From contig DASYAN010000183.1 of NCBI GenBank assembly GCA_036501345.1, forward strand, positions 1 through 25,214: a stretch of 25,214 nt of DNA. Reading direction: 5' to 3'. The stretch comes from DASYAN01 sp036501345 (GTDB taxonomy: Bacteria > Chloroflexota > Ktedonobacteria > Ktedonobacterales > Ktedonobacteraceae). Shown one piece after another: positions 13,705 to 20,752 of the stretch (its first letter is position 1; every line of letters starts with the position of its first letter). A model generated the notes under the pieces. That model had not been told where the DNA came from. It made no database searches and saw only the letters and a program-made list of their open reading frames with translations. Position numbers and translations under genes: made by a program.

Positions 13705-14820
13705 TTAGCCCATAATCGCATGAACATAGCGCTGCGTCTCTGCAGGCATATAAGCAAGCCAGTTTGCTCCTCCACTGTTAACAGCACGAGTTACTGCGGG
13801 AGGACCTGCATTATAAGCCGCCAAGGCTTTGGCATAATCACCACCATACGAATTGTCTAACCTTGCCATATAACGAGCCGCACCGTAGAGTGACGCGACT
13901 GGATCATAAGGATTGATACCCAATCCTGCAGCTGTGCTGGGCTCGAATTGCGCAATTCCTACAGCGCCAGCAGGAGAAACTGCATTGGGATTAAAATTAC
14001 TTTCTTCCTTAATTTGTAGCACAAAATAATTTGGTGGAATGCCAGCACTAATAGCTGCTTGTCTAGCAATAGCGACATAATCGCTAGCAGGTAGCGATCC
14101 GGGATCGCTCGCTTGAGGCGTAGGACCTGTTTGCATGATTGGTGCGTGATCACCTATGAGGAGGCTCCAATTTGTCTGCTCATTTTGTACCCACTGAATC
14201 GCATTGCCAACAATGGGAACCTGTGTATACCCATCCGCCAGCGAACTTAAGGAGAATAGCGAAAAAAGGATGAAGGCGGTTATAGCTCCCAGAGGAAGCC
14301 CATGCCGGAGAAGAGGGGATAAATGCTGCGACTTGGACAATTCTCCTGTCTGCGCTACACTCCCAACACGCTTCCTTGTCCCAGGAATAATTACTGGTTG
14401 TCTGTTAGTTGTTGTAGTCATTGTTGACTGCAACGCAGTAGCTAGTGACTCCGTTGTGGGTATATAACTTTTTGCATTAATTGCAATGTTCTGCTGCACA
14501 GTCGTTACTGTATATAGATTACTTGTATCATGATCTTTTGCAATTTTTATAGCAACTGATCCCGTCTCCACAAGAAGTGCTGAGGAAGTAGAGACAGGTG
14601 CAGGCATCTTTCTTGAGGAGTCAGCCACACGTGCCGGCATTTCTCTCGAGGCAGGATCAGATACAGACTCTGGCATTCCGCTTGAGGAGTCGACCACACG
14701 TGCTGGCACTCTTCTCGAGGGAGATCTTGACACTTTTCTCGAGGAATTGAATATGGGCTCTGGCTTCATCCAAATTGCAGCGTGGATACCCCTACCTTGA
14801 GGTCTGAAGTATGTTCGCAT
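13705..14820 (-). CDS. Membrane-anchored lytic transglycosylase (SLT domain)
   Basis: Cleaves the MurNAc-GlcNAc bond of peptidoglycan to give anhydro ends. The 371-residue product has a long basic Ser/Pro/Arg-rich N-terminus without a signal peptide (1-170), one membrane helix (about 175-195), and an external SLT domain from about 247. Catalytic Glu273 lies in KEESNFNPNAVS, followed by GAVGIAQFEP and ALAAYNAGP, all typical of Slt/MltC-like enzymes. A type II topology is predicted, with the N-terminal 170 residues inside the cell. The ATG at 14820 directly follows an in-frame stop. AAAGGAGAGG upstream is about 21 bases away and lies in a repeated element also found before the glycosyltransferase gene, so the start could be later, for example the ATG at 14769. 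Confidence 0.88.
   Translation of the reverse strand: MRTYFRPQGRGIHAAIWMKPEPIFNSSRKVSRSPSRRVPARVVDSSSGMPESVSDPASREMPARVADSSRKMPAPVSTSSALLVETGSVAIKIAKDHDTSNLYTVTTVQQNIAINAKSYIPTTESLATALQSTMTTTTNRQPVIIPGTRKRVGSVAQTGELSKSQHLSPLLRHGLPLGAITAFILFSLFSLSSLADGYTQVPIVGNAIQWVQNEQTNWSLLIGDHAPIMQTGPTPQASDPGSLPASDYVAIARQAAISAGIPPNYFVLQIKEESNFNPNAVSPAGAVGIAQFEPSTAAGLGINPYDPVASLYGAARYMARLDNSYGGDYAKALAAYNAGPPAVTRAVNSGGANWLAYMPAETQRYVHAIMG
14612..14720 (-). repeat. 69-bp period repeat in the transglycosylase N-terminus
   Basis: A 40-bp segment at 14612-14651 recurs at 14681-14720 with about six mismatches. It encodes repeats around PARVVDSS and PARVADSS (23-residue period, about residues 38-70). It lies in the cytoplasmic Ser/Arg/Pro-rich region and reflects an internal duplication, not a known domain. 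Confidence 0.6.
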
Positions 14821-14850
14821 TCAAGCGAACAAAAACGCCGCCTCTCCTTT
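14773..14850. repeat. Dispersed elements A and B, copy 1
   Basis: Element A (14773-14795) matches 18431-18453 at 20 of 23 positions. Element B (14821-14850) matches 18300-18329 at 28 of 30 positions. Both loci keep the same orientation, but the order and spacing of A and B differ (A lies 25 bases from B here, about 100 bases on its other side in copy 2). Element B contributes AAAGGAGAGG upstream of the gene start. Confidence 0.65.
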
Positions 14851-15027
14851 TATAATGCTATCCGATATTGGCTCTTGAGCTGTTACTCGACTCAAAGTTA
14901 ATTTCGAACGCTATTTATCTTATAGGTGGCACAACGAACAGCATGAACCAACTATCTGAACAGTTACAGTCTACCCAAAGAAGCTGAGGTACGTCAATCG
15001 TTTGAGCGGAGAAAGGGGTAAAAAGTA

Positions 15028-15141
15028 ATGGACATTTGGGCCGATCTTTACCAGATCTTAACCGAAGTACAGGGCACGGTGGTACACACTAAAGCACTTT
15101 ACGCCGAGTATGGACCTTCTCCGCAGGAGGAATATATTTAA
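15028..15141 (+). CDS. Possible 37-residue small protein
   Basis: A short frame encoding MDIWADLYQILTEVQGTVVH and a further 17 residues. AAGGGG lies nine bases before the ATG, a good ribosome binding site and the main support. The peptide looks helical and acidic with a Pro-rich end and resembles nothing I know. It is the only plausible gene in the 400-base gap 14821-15220 and runs opposite to both neighbours. Confidence 0.35.
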   Translation: MDIWADLYQILTEVQGTVVHTKALYAEYGPSPQEEYI

Positions 15142-15169
15142 AAGAGTTGAGATTTGAACACCTGGGAGG

Positions 15170-15213
15170 ACCTGCCAGCGGGTGAGTTCACTGCACCCAC
15201 CCGCTTTGCAGGT
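15170..15213. terminator. Strong hairpin downstream of the GH57 gene
   Basis: AGCGGGTG (15177-15184) pairs with CACCCGCT (15198-15205), with outer arms ACCTGC (15170-15175) and GCAGGT (15208-15213). It begins eight bases past the GH57 stop codon, between convergent reading frames. There is no long T run on either strand, so it is either a rho-assisted terminator or an mRNA 3'-end stabiliser. Confidence 0.5.
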
Positions 15214-15220
15214 ACATCAG

Positions 15221-16633
15221 CTAAACGCTACGCACAGCGTACTGAAAAGAGGCCTCGGCTTCAGATTCGCCTTTTGCCTCTCGCAGGCGTATCGTCTTAC
15301 GTTCCGGTTGACGTAGGATACGCACAGGAAGATGCGGCTCCATTGCTCGTAACGCATTAAGATAGACCTGCTGCTGCTCATAAATGACACCATTTGAGCC
15401 CAGAGCCCACCATTCAGATGGCGTGAAGTACGCAGAAACCTCGGCTTCCGGCCCACTACGCCCATACCACTGGATCAGGTGCAAGTTGTCCGATTGTGCA
15501 AGCCAGAGAGCCAAGTCAATAAGCTCAGGATTCTCAGTGAGCTTGGCCATCCCATAGACATGCCCCATCAACTGCAAAATCACTTTCTGCGCTTCATTGC
15601 CCACAAAAAATTCCATGCCACCGCTCCCTGCCCAGGTCGAGGGATAAACCGGTAGCGGCAAATGATTTGCATGAGCACTATGACGATCGATCAACTCACT
15701 GACAGTATATGTACTTACACCACTCCTACTCAGTTCACTGGGAAGAGTACGCATAAAGTCGAAAATACCGCTATCCACACGATGATGTTCGCCAAAAGTC
15801 TCATAATCCCATCCGAGCAACAGCATGTCGCCCCATGTACGCCCAATCCAGTGGGCATAGGAATCTGCATAGAGCGGAAAGCCAGACCAACTGCGATTGG
15901 AAAAGCGATAACCGACATCATCGCTTAATTCTAAGTGCCGCGCTAATAGATAAGGAGGATCATTATAATCATCTTTCTCATCTTTTCGTCCAGAACGTTT
16001 TCCATAGACAGCTGCTCGTGCAGCCTTTCTATCACCAATGGACTGGGCATAAGGGCCGTCATCGCCATAGTGATAGACATGGGTACTCTCACGCCATCCC
16101 ATCACCCAGGGACGACCATCGATTAACGCTCCGCGGAAACCGGCGGCATCAAGCGCATTGTAGATCGTTGCCGACATACACATCTCGGTGGTGTCGGTCA
16201 CTACCGGACGCTTACCAAAAATAGCCACCATCTCCTGGACCATCTCCTGCATACGTGAGATAAAAGCAGGCAAATCGAGCAGAAAGAGAAAACTGTGATA
16301 GGGTTCGACCCCTATAAGCTCGACATTTTCCTCCGCTACCAGTTCACGAAACAGCTCAAGCAAGGTTGTATCCCAGCTCTGAGCCTGCCGCAAAAACGAG
16401 AGCGAAAAACCGATCGACAACTTCATTCCCTGCCGCACCAAATCTAAAAACATGCGCGTGGCAGGATAATAGCAGTATTTTGCCACTTTTCTGAAGTAGC
16501 GCTCGTTCATGCTCTCATCAAAGAGGCAGCGGGTAATATCTTCGACTGAAGCTCCGCGAGGAATCGGCTGCGCGGGAAGCTTAAGACGGCGTGGCTGGTG
16601 TACCACGGTGTAAATTGCCAAATCCGCAACCAT
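15221..16633 (-). CDS. GH57-family glycoside hydrolase (alpha-amylase-like)
   Basis: GH57 enzymes cleave or rearrange alpha-glucans by a retaining mechanism. The 470-residue product has the N-terminal VVHQPRR (conserved region 1, His12), GFSLSFLRQ (75-83, the GxSxxF-type region 2), a likely nucleophile Glu150 in DTTEMCMSATIYNAL, and a likely acid Asp276 in LLGWDYETFGEHH (region 4). Size and pattern fit the intracellular amylase group found beside GT4/GT5 glycogen synthases in archaea and some bacteria. There is no signal peptide, so it acts in the cytoplasm. The glycosyltransferase gene lies 200 bases upstream on the same strand, supporting a joint role in storage glucan or trehalose-type metabolism. 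The ribosome binding site is weak. Substrate and product cannot be read from sequence. Confidence 0.85.
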   Translation of the reverse strand: MVADLAIYTVVHQPRRLKLPAQPIPRGASVEDITRCLFDESMNERYFRKVAKYCYYPATRMFLDLVRQGMKLSIGFSLSFLRQAQSWDTTLLELFRELVAEENVELIGVEPYHSFLFLLDLPAFISRMQEMVQEMVAIFGKRPVVTDTTEMCMSATIYNALDAAGFRGALIDGRPWVMGWRESTHVYHYGDDGPYAQSIGDRKAARAAVYGKRSGRKDEKDDYNDPPYLLARHLELSDDVGYRFSNRSWSGFPLYADSYAHWIGRTWGDMLLLGWDYETFGEHHRVDSGIFDFMRTLPSELSRSGVSTYTVSELIDRHSAHANHLPLPVYPSTWAGSGGMEFFVGNEAQKVILQLMGHVYGMAKLTENPELIDLALWLAQSDNLHLIQWYGRSGPEAEVSAYFTPSEWWALGSNGVIYEQQQVYLNALRAMEPHLPVRILRQPERKTIRLREAKGESEAEASFQYAVRSV

Positions 16634-16684
16634 ACCAAATTCTTTCTATGTGCATGGTCAATTGACCTTATTGTATTATTCTAC

Positions 16685-16756
16685 GGGCTACGGCGGGCGC
16701 AATACCCAAAGGGCACACGGTAAATCGGGCCCCTACCCAACATGCGATAAATCGCA
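16685..16756. repeat. REP-like palindromic segment
   Basis: A GC-rich stretch in the 200-base gap between the GH57 and glycosyltransferase genes holds GGGCTACGGCGGGCGC (16685-16700), TAAATCGGGCCCCTACCC (16721-16738) and the palindrome TGCGATAAATCGCA (16743-16756). Such mixed palindromes resemble decayed intergenic REP elements. Family assignment is a guess from appearance only. Confidence 0.35.
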
Positions 16757-16833
16757 CAAGCGTCCTGTCTGCAGTTGAGTTCTTGCACCCTTTCATGATC
16801 CGCTTTGAGGATACTGCAACTAAGATTTTACAC

Positions 16834-18303
16834 TCACTGAAGCTGTCGCGCTATCACGTTTTGCTCTGCAGCCTTATCGGGAACCTTACCAGCTCCATTT
16901 AAGCCATGATTTGACGATAGCACGATGTTCTGTTTGCGTGCCAAGAACTCCAGTTTGCCAATCAGATTTTCGATCACGCGGTCCCATAGGAACTGCCTCG
17001 CTGTTTCCTGCCCACTGACACGAATACGCTCCTGCTCCTCGGGATGGCGCATCAGGTACAGAAGATACCCGACAATCTCATCAGGATCATCTGTTTCACT
17101 CACAATGGAGTTTTCAAACGAAATAGCATAGTCTTCTCCAGTAGAACCTGTTACCGCGATCCCTTGTGCAGCCATCACCTCCAGAGCCACCAACCCAAAG
17201 GGTTCATGTCCGCTATTGGCCAGAGTTGCATCTGCAGCAGCATAGATTGCACGTACGCATTCTTCGGGCACAAAGAACCGCAGATTATAGATATCCGCCG
17301 GGGTAGCTCTCTCGATGGCTGCGACACTCTGAGCCATATTCGGACGCTGCGCTTCTACATCACTAATCTGCAAGCCGCGATGATACGCATGGCCGAAGAC
17401 CTCAGCACCATGCGGCTCAATTCCCCCTCGCACAAAGAGCGTCACTGGATGTCCGCTCTCTTTCATGCGTGCAACCACTTCGATCGCCATAATCCAACGT
17501 TTGTCGGGATCAAAACGGCCGATCTTAAAGAGAAACAGCCGCTTAGGATCATCGCGTCGGACAATTGCTCGTAAACGCTGGATTACCTCGGGATCAACAG
17601 GATCAAGATGGCGTGCGGGGATACCATTGGGAATCACTAGCGGATTGACACCCAGATTCCACATCTTGTGCTTCATATATTTGCTCACCGTACAAAGTGT
17701 AGCAACATAGTTCAGACGTCCCCAATTGACACGATGCAACGACATCAAACTGTTGAGATTCCACAACATTAAGACCTTTTGTCGTACGCCAAACCAGTTC
17801 AGCAGGTCGGAGGTACGGCATATTGCCTCGACGGTATGCCAGTCCTCACCCATGATAACCACGGTTTTTCCCTCTGCTACAGCTGGACGTACAATTTCGC
17901 TAAAAATATGGTAGGGAACACTTTCATTAAAATCATACAGTTTTTGTTCTTCACCATCATATACACCGTTAGGATAATATTTACTGACCCATTGCGACCA
18001 GCGCTTGAGTATCAGACGCCCATCCATACGAAGTTCTGTTGATGGCCTATACGGATCGCCGATAAAAATTAAGTGGGTTGTATACCCTTGTGTTGCAAGA
18101 GCCTCGCTCAACTCGGAGACACGTGTTCCTAAACCACCTGCAGTGGAATAGACATCTGGTCCCTCAAAGCAAAGTAGAACGAACAGAGTATTCTCTGGCG
18201 ATATCGCTCCGTCTAACTTTATCATCTGAATTGCGGCAGGATACTCCACCTTTTTAGGTAGGTATGGAGTACGTCGCGCTCTAGCGAATGATGTCGCGAT
18301 CAA
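16834..18303 (-). CDS. GT4/GT5-type glycosyltransferase (glycogen synthase-like)
   Basis: Transfers glucose from a nucleotide sugar to a growing alpha-glucan, by analogy with family members. From TTG 18303 the product has 489 residues. An N-terminal STAGGLGTRVSELSEAL (about 53-69) matches the donor or acceptor loop of glycogen synthases. The C-terminal domain has KIGRFDPDKRW (about 260-270) and HEPFGLVALEVMA, whose Glu-x7-Glu (367 and 375) is the GT-B nucleotide-sugar signature. The frame continues to a GTG at 18381 without a ribosome binding site. The TTG is preferred because AGGAGAGG lies about 16 bases upstream, inside element B, mirroring the transglycosylase start, but this is uncertain. 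Beside GH57 it forms a likely alpha-glucan gene pair. Confidence 0.85.
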   Translation of the reverse strand: MIATSFARARRTPYLPKKVEYPAAIQMIKLDGAISPENTLFVLLCFEGPDVYSTAGGLGTRVSELSEALATQGYTTHLIFIGDPYRPSTELRMDGRLILKRWSQWVSKYYPNGVYDGEEQKLYDFNESVPYHIFSEIVRPAVAEGKTVVIMGEDWHTVEAICRTSDLLNWFGVRQKVLMLWNLNSLMSLHRVNWGRLNYVATLCTVSKYMKHKMWNLGVNPLVIPNGIPARHLDPVDPEVIQRLRAIVRRDDPKRLFLFKIGRFDPDKRWIMAIEVVARMKESGHPVTLFVRGGIEPHGAEVFGHAYHRGLQISDVEAQRPNMAQSVAAIERATPADIYNLRFFVPEECVRAIYAAADATLANSGHEPFGLVALEVMAAQGIAVTGSTGEDYAISFENSIVSETDDPDEIVGYLLYLMRHPEEQERIRVSGQETARQFLWDRVIENLIGKLEFLARKQNIVLSSNHGLNGAGKVPDKAAEQNVIARQLQ

Positions 18304-18453
18304 GCGAACGGAAACGCCGCCTCTCCTTTCGTGATATGTCCCTTGTGGGATGACGTTTTTGGTGGGAATGCCCAAAATCACACCAGTTTCCCGGTATATG
18401 GGTTTTTGACGATTTGGTAGTATTCATATGAATTGCAGCATGGAAATCCCTAC
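18300..18453. repeat. Dispersed elements A and B, copy 2
   Basis: Element B occupies 18300-18329 and element A 18431-18453, with about 100 unrelated bases between them. The copy lies over the start of the glycosyltransferase gene and its leader. Comparison with copy 1 (14773-14850) shows high identity only in the two short blocks. Confidence 0.65.
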
Positions 18454-18522
18454 GTTTGTGCCGGGAGTGGAACGCTGCTAGTTGTAGTATAGCACGTCGC
18501 ACATAACAAACGTGTTCTTAGC

Positions 18523-18666
18523 AAGAGAGTACATTCTCCCCTATTTGGCATCATAGCACCGAGGTAACTCTTCCACAGAGCAGAGTGCATTTACTATGCT
18601 GCGTCCAAGAGAGCTCTCTCTCTCCTATTTAGGATCATAGAGGCTACTCTTTATACAGAGTAGGGT
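18523..18666. repeat. Imperfect direct repeat downstream of the kinase gene
   Basis: Two copies of about 60 bases (from 18523 and from 18607, period 84) share blocks such as AAGAGAG, CTATTTGGCATCATAG / CTATTTAGGATCATAG, ACTCTT and ACAGAG. Copy 2 ends in TACTCT-loop-AGAGTA, and copy 1 in a weaker ACTCT/AGAGT pair, so each can fold into a hairpin. They lie in the 376-base gap 18304-18679, after the kinase stop and before the glycosyltransferase, and may be terminators or leader structures. Confidence 0.6.
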
Positions 18667-18679
18667 TCTTTTATCGATC

Positions 18680-20578
18680 TTATGGTACCTTGACTGGCGT
18701 CCCAATTGGTGTTGGCGTCGGCTTTGGCGTCGGTGTTGGTATCGGCGTCGGTGTCGGTGTTGGCGCTGGCGTCGGCGTCGGTGCTGGCGTTGGCGTCGGT
18801 GTCGGCTGTGTGATAACGGGAGAAGTGGGAACTATGACAGGGACGGCCGTCGGCGAGGCATCCTGCAAGTTCGTCACATACAGCGTTACTTGCTGGCCCG
18901 ATTGTAGCGACTGACCTTCATTAGGATCAACACGTGTCACTGTGTTGGGACCCTTATTCGGATCTTGAAGATCATTCTGATCTGGTACAGCAGTATATTG
19001 AATACCGTCTTTGTCGAGAATCTGCTTGACATCGTCAAGCGACTGCCCAAGCAGACCCGTAGGCACTGTCTTACCAGTTGATGAAGCACCAAACTCAACC
19101 TGGATTGTATCCCCTCGTTTAGCAAGATCTCCCGGCGTCGGCGACTGATGTATGACTTTACCAGAGGTAAGATTGTTCATCACTACTAACTTGAAGCCGC
19201 TCTGCGTTGCCAGTGCTTTTGCTTGCGCATAGTCCAGGTTAATAAGGGAAGGAACCCGAATACCTACAGGAGCTGTAGGTGAGGCTAATTGAGGCCTTAT
19301 ACCAGGAATAGACAGGAAACCGAGTTCGCCAGCTAGATAGACACTAAAGCCTAATAATAACAATGTAGCGATTAAAATAAGAATAGTAATAATACCAGCA
19401 ACACGTGATTCGCGATCCCTATATGCTACTCCTGAGTGCCCTGATAGAGCGTCCTTGGGAAAAGGACGCGTAGATGCTTCTAGATTTCCTGGGGCACCAT
19501 ACAAGGTCTGTTGCTGACCCATCTGTGTTGTTGGCGCTACGGCATCGCCAGGCAAAGGTCCAAAGGGTGGATCGAGAACAGCATCAGGACGCCGCTCCAT
19601 CTCCACACCATTTTCAGGTGAGGACACCGAGTTAAAAGACGGTGGGTTACCGAAATTGGGTGAAGCAGTTGACTGGGCTTTGGAGCCATCATGACCATTT
19701 GTCGAAGGAGTTGGCACACCAGCAGGAGTAGCAGAAAGTGCCACCACTCCTTCCTGTTCACTCAGTAATTCAAGCGCACGTGCCAGCAAAGTCCCATTGC
19801 GATAACGCATATCGGGAATCTTCTCCAGACAACGCATAATAATCTCTTCTAGCGCAGAGGGAATATTCGGATTCAGCTGACTGGGAGCCAGGGGAACATC
19901 TTGAATATGCTGCATTGCCACCGCGACTGGCGTATCACCTTCAAAGGGAGTCCGGCCTGTGAGCATCTCATACATCACAATACCAAGAGCATACACATCG
20001 GCAGCAGGATTGACAATCTCTCCCTGTGCCTGCTCAGGTGCATAGTATTGCACAGTTCCCAGGGTCATACCAGTAGTTGTCAGGCGTTCGGCATTAATAT
20101 CTTTATAGACACTGGCAATACCGAAGTCAGTAAGTTTGATTGAACCATCATGTCCTACGAGAATATTTTGCGGCTTTACATCGCGATGAACGATCTGACG
20201 GCGGTGTGCAGCCCCCAGCCCCAGCGCAATATCATGTGTAATGATAACCGCGCGGTCAATGGCGAGGACTCCACGTGAGCGTAGATAACGGCGCAGGTCC
20301 ATCCCTTCGACAAGTTCCATCACAATGAAATAGTTGCCTTCGGTCTGACCATAATCATAAACCTGCACAATATTGGGATGCTGCAATGAAGATGCTGCTT
20401 TTGCTTCACGCTGAAAGCGCGTCACAAACTTTGGGTCAGTGCTATAGACCTCTCGCAGCACTTTGATCGCCACAACGCGATCCATACGCATATCATGCCC
20501 CCGATAGATCGTCGCCATACCGCCACGACCTATGGGTTCTTGTAACTGGTATCGCTCACCCAAAACTTCGATTTGCAT
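18680..20578 (-). CDS. PknB-like Ser/Thr protein kinase with two PASTA domains
   Basis: A Hanks-type kinase sensing cell-wall fragments or envelope state. From ATG 20578 (632 residues) the kinase domain holds the Gly loop GRGGMATIY (17-25), ATP Lys39, HRDVKPQN (131-138), DFG (151-153) and APEQ. A long low-complexity juxtamembrane linker follows (about 275-390), then one membrane helix (about 393-416), two PASTA repeats (about 441-497 and 503-570) and a Thr-Pro repeat tail (about 590-632). The topology is kinase inside, PASTA outside. The frame continues to GTG 20590, but GGAGAG just before ATG 20578 and the fit to relatives favour the ATG. Autophosphorylation would occur in the TTTGMTLGT activation segment. 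Co-directional with selB, 162 bases away. A role in growth or cell-wall control is inferred. Confidence 0.95.
   Translation of the reverse strand: MQIEVLGERYQLQEPIGRGGMATIYRGHDMRMDRVVAIKVLREVYSTDPKFVTRFQREAKAASSLQHPNIVQVYDYGQTEGNYFIVMELVEGMDLRRYLRSRGVLAIDRAVIITHDIALGLGAAHRRQIVHRDVKPQNILVGHDGSIKLTDFGIASVYKDINAERLTTTGMTLGTVQYYAPEQAQGEIVNPAADVYALGIVMYEMLTGRTPFEGDTPVAVAMQHIQDVPLAPSQLNPNIPSALEEIIMRCLEKIPDMRYRNGTLLARALELLSEQEGVVALSATPAGVPTPSTNGHDGSKAQSTASPNFGNPPSFNSVSSPENGVEMERRPDAVLDPPFGPLPGDAVAPTTQMGQQQTLYGAPGNLEASTRPFPKDALSGHSGVAYRDRESRVAGIITILILIATLLLLGFSVYLAGELGFLSIPGIRPQLASPTAPVGIRVPSLINLDYAQAKALATQSGFKLVVMNNLTSGKVIHQSPTPGDLAKRGDTIQVEFGASSTGKTVPTGLLGQSLDDVKQILDKDGIQYTAVPDQNDLQDPNKGPNTVTRVDPNEGQSLQSGQQVTLYVTNLQDASPTAVPVIVPTSPVITQPTPTPTPAPTPTPAPTPTPTPIPTPTPKPTPTPIGTPVKVP
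18690..18800 (-). repeat. Low-complexity Thr-Pro coding repeat
   Basis: Short units reading TGGCGTCGG and variants on the plus strand encode the alternating Thr-Pro tail of the kinase. The tail is extracellular and could span or bind the wall. Its unit number may vary between strains. The antisense frame (Gly-Val-Gly repeats) is a by-product. Confidence 0.75.
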
Positions 20579-20752
20579 AGCTCTCCGCACTGTAGGACGG
20601 TTGGTAAATAGTGATTTTCCGTAATCCTGTTTCGCATCGCGCCACTATTGTAACTTATTGTACACCAGAATGGAACACTCTACACGAAAATAGGAGTTTT
20701 CTATAGGGTTCTTTAAAAGGCGTCTGTTGCAAGATTAATAAAATTCCTAAAT

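Noticed and set aside
15154..15360. Plus-strand 68-residue frame at the GH57 3' end
   Set aside because: Mostly antisense to the GH57 coding region and crosses a strong hairpin.
18690..18914. Plus-strand Gly-Val repeat frame
   Set aside because: Antisense of the Thr-Pro tail of the kinase.
20591..20752. Promoter for the PASTA kinase in the gap after selB
   Set aside because: Only weak hexamers were found (for example TACAAT with TTCCAT at 17 bases); not strong enough to list.
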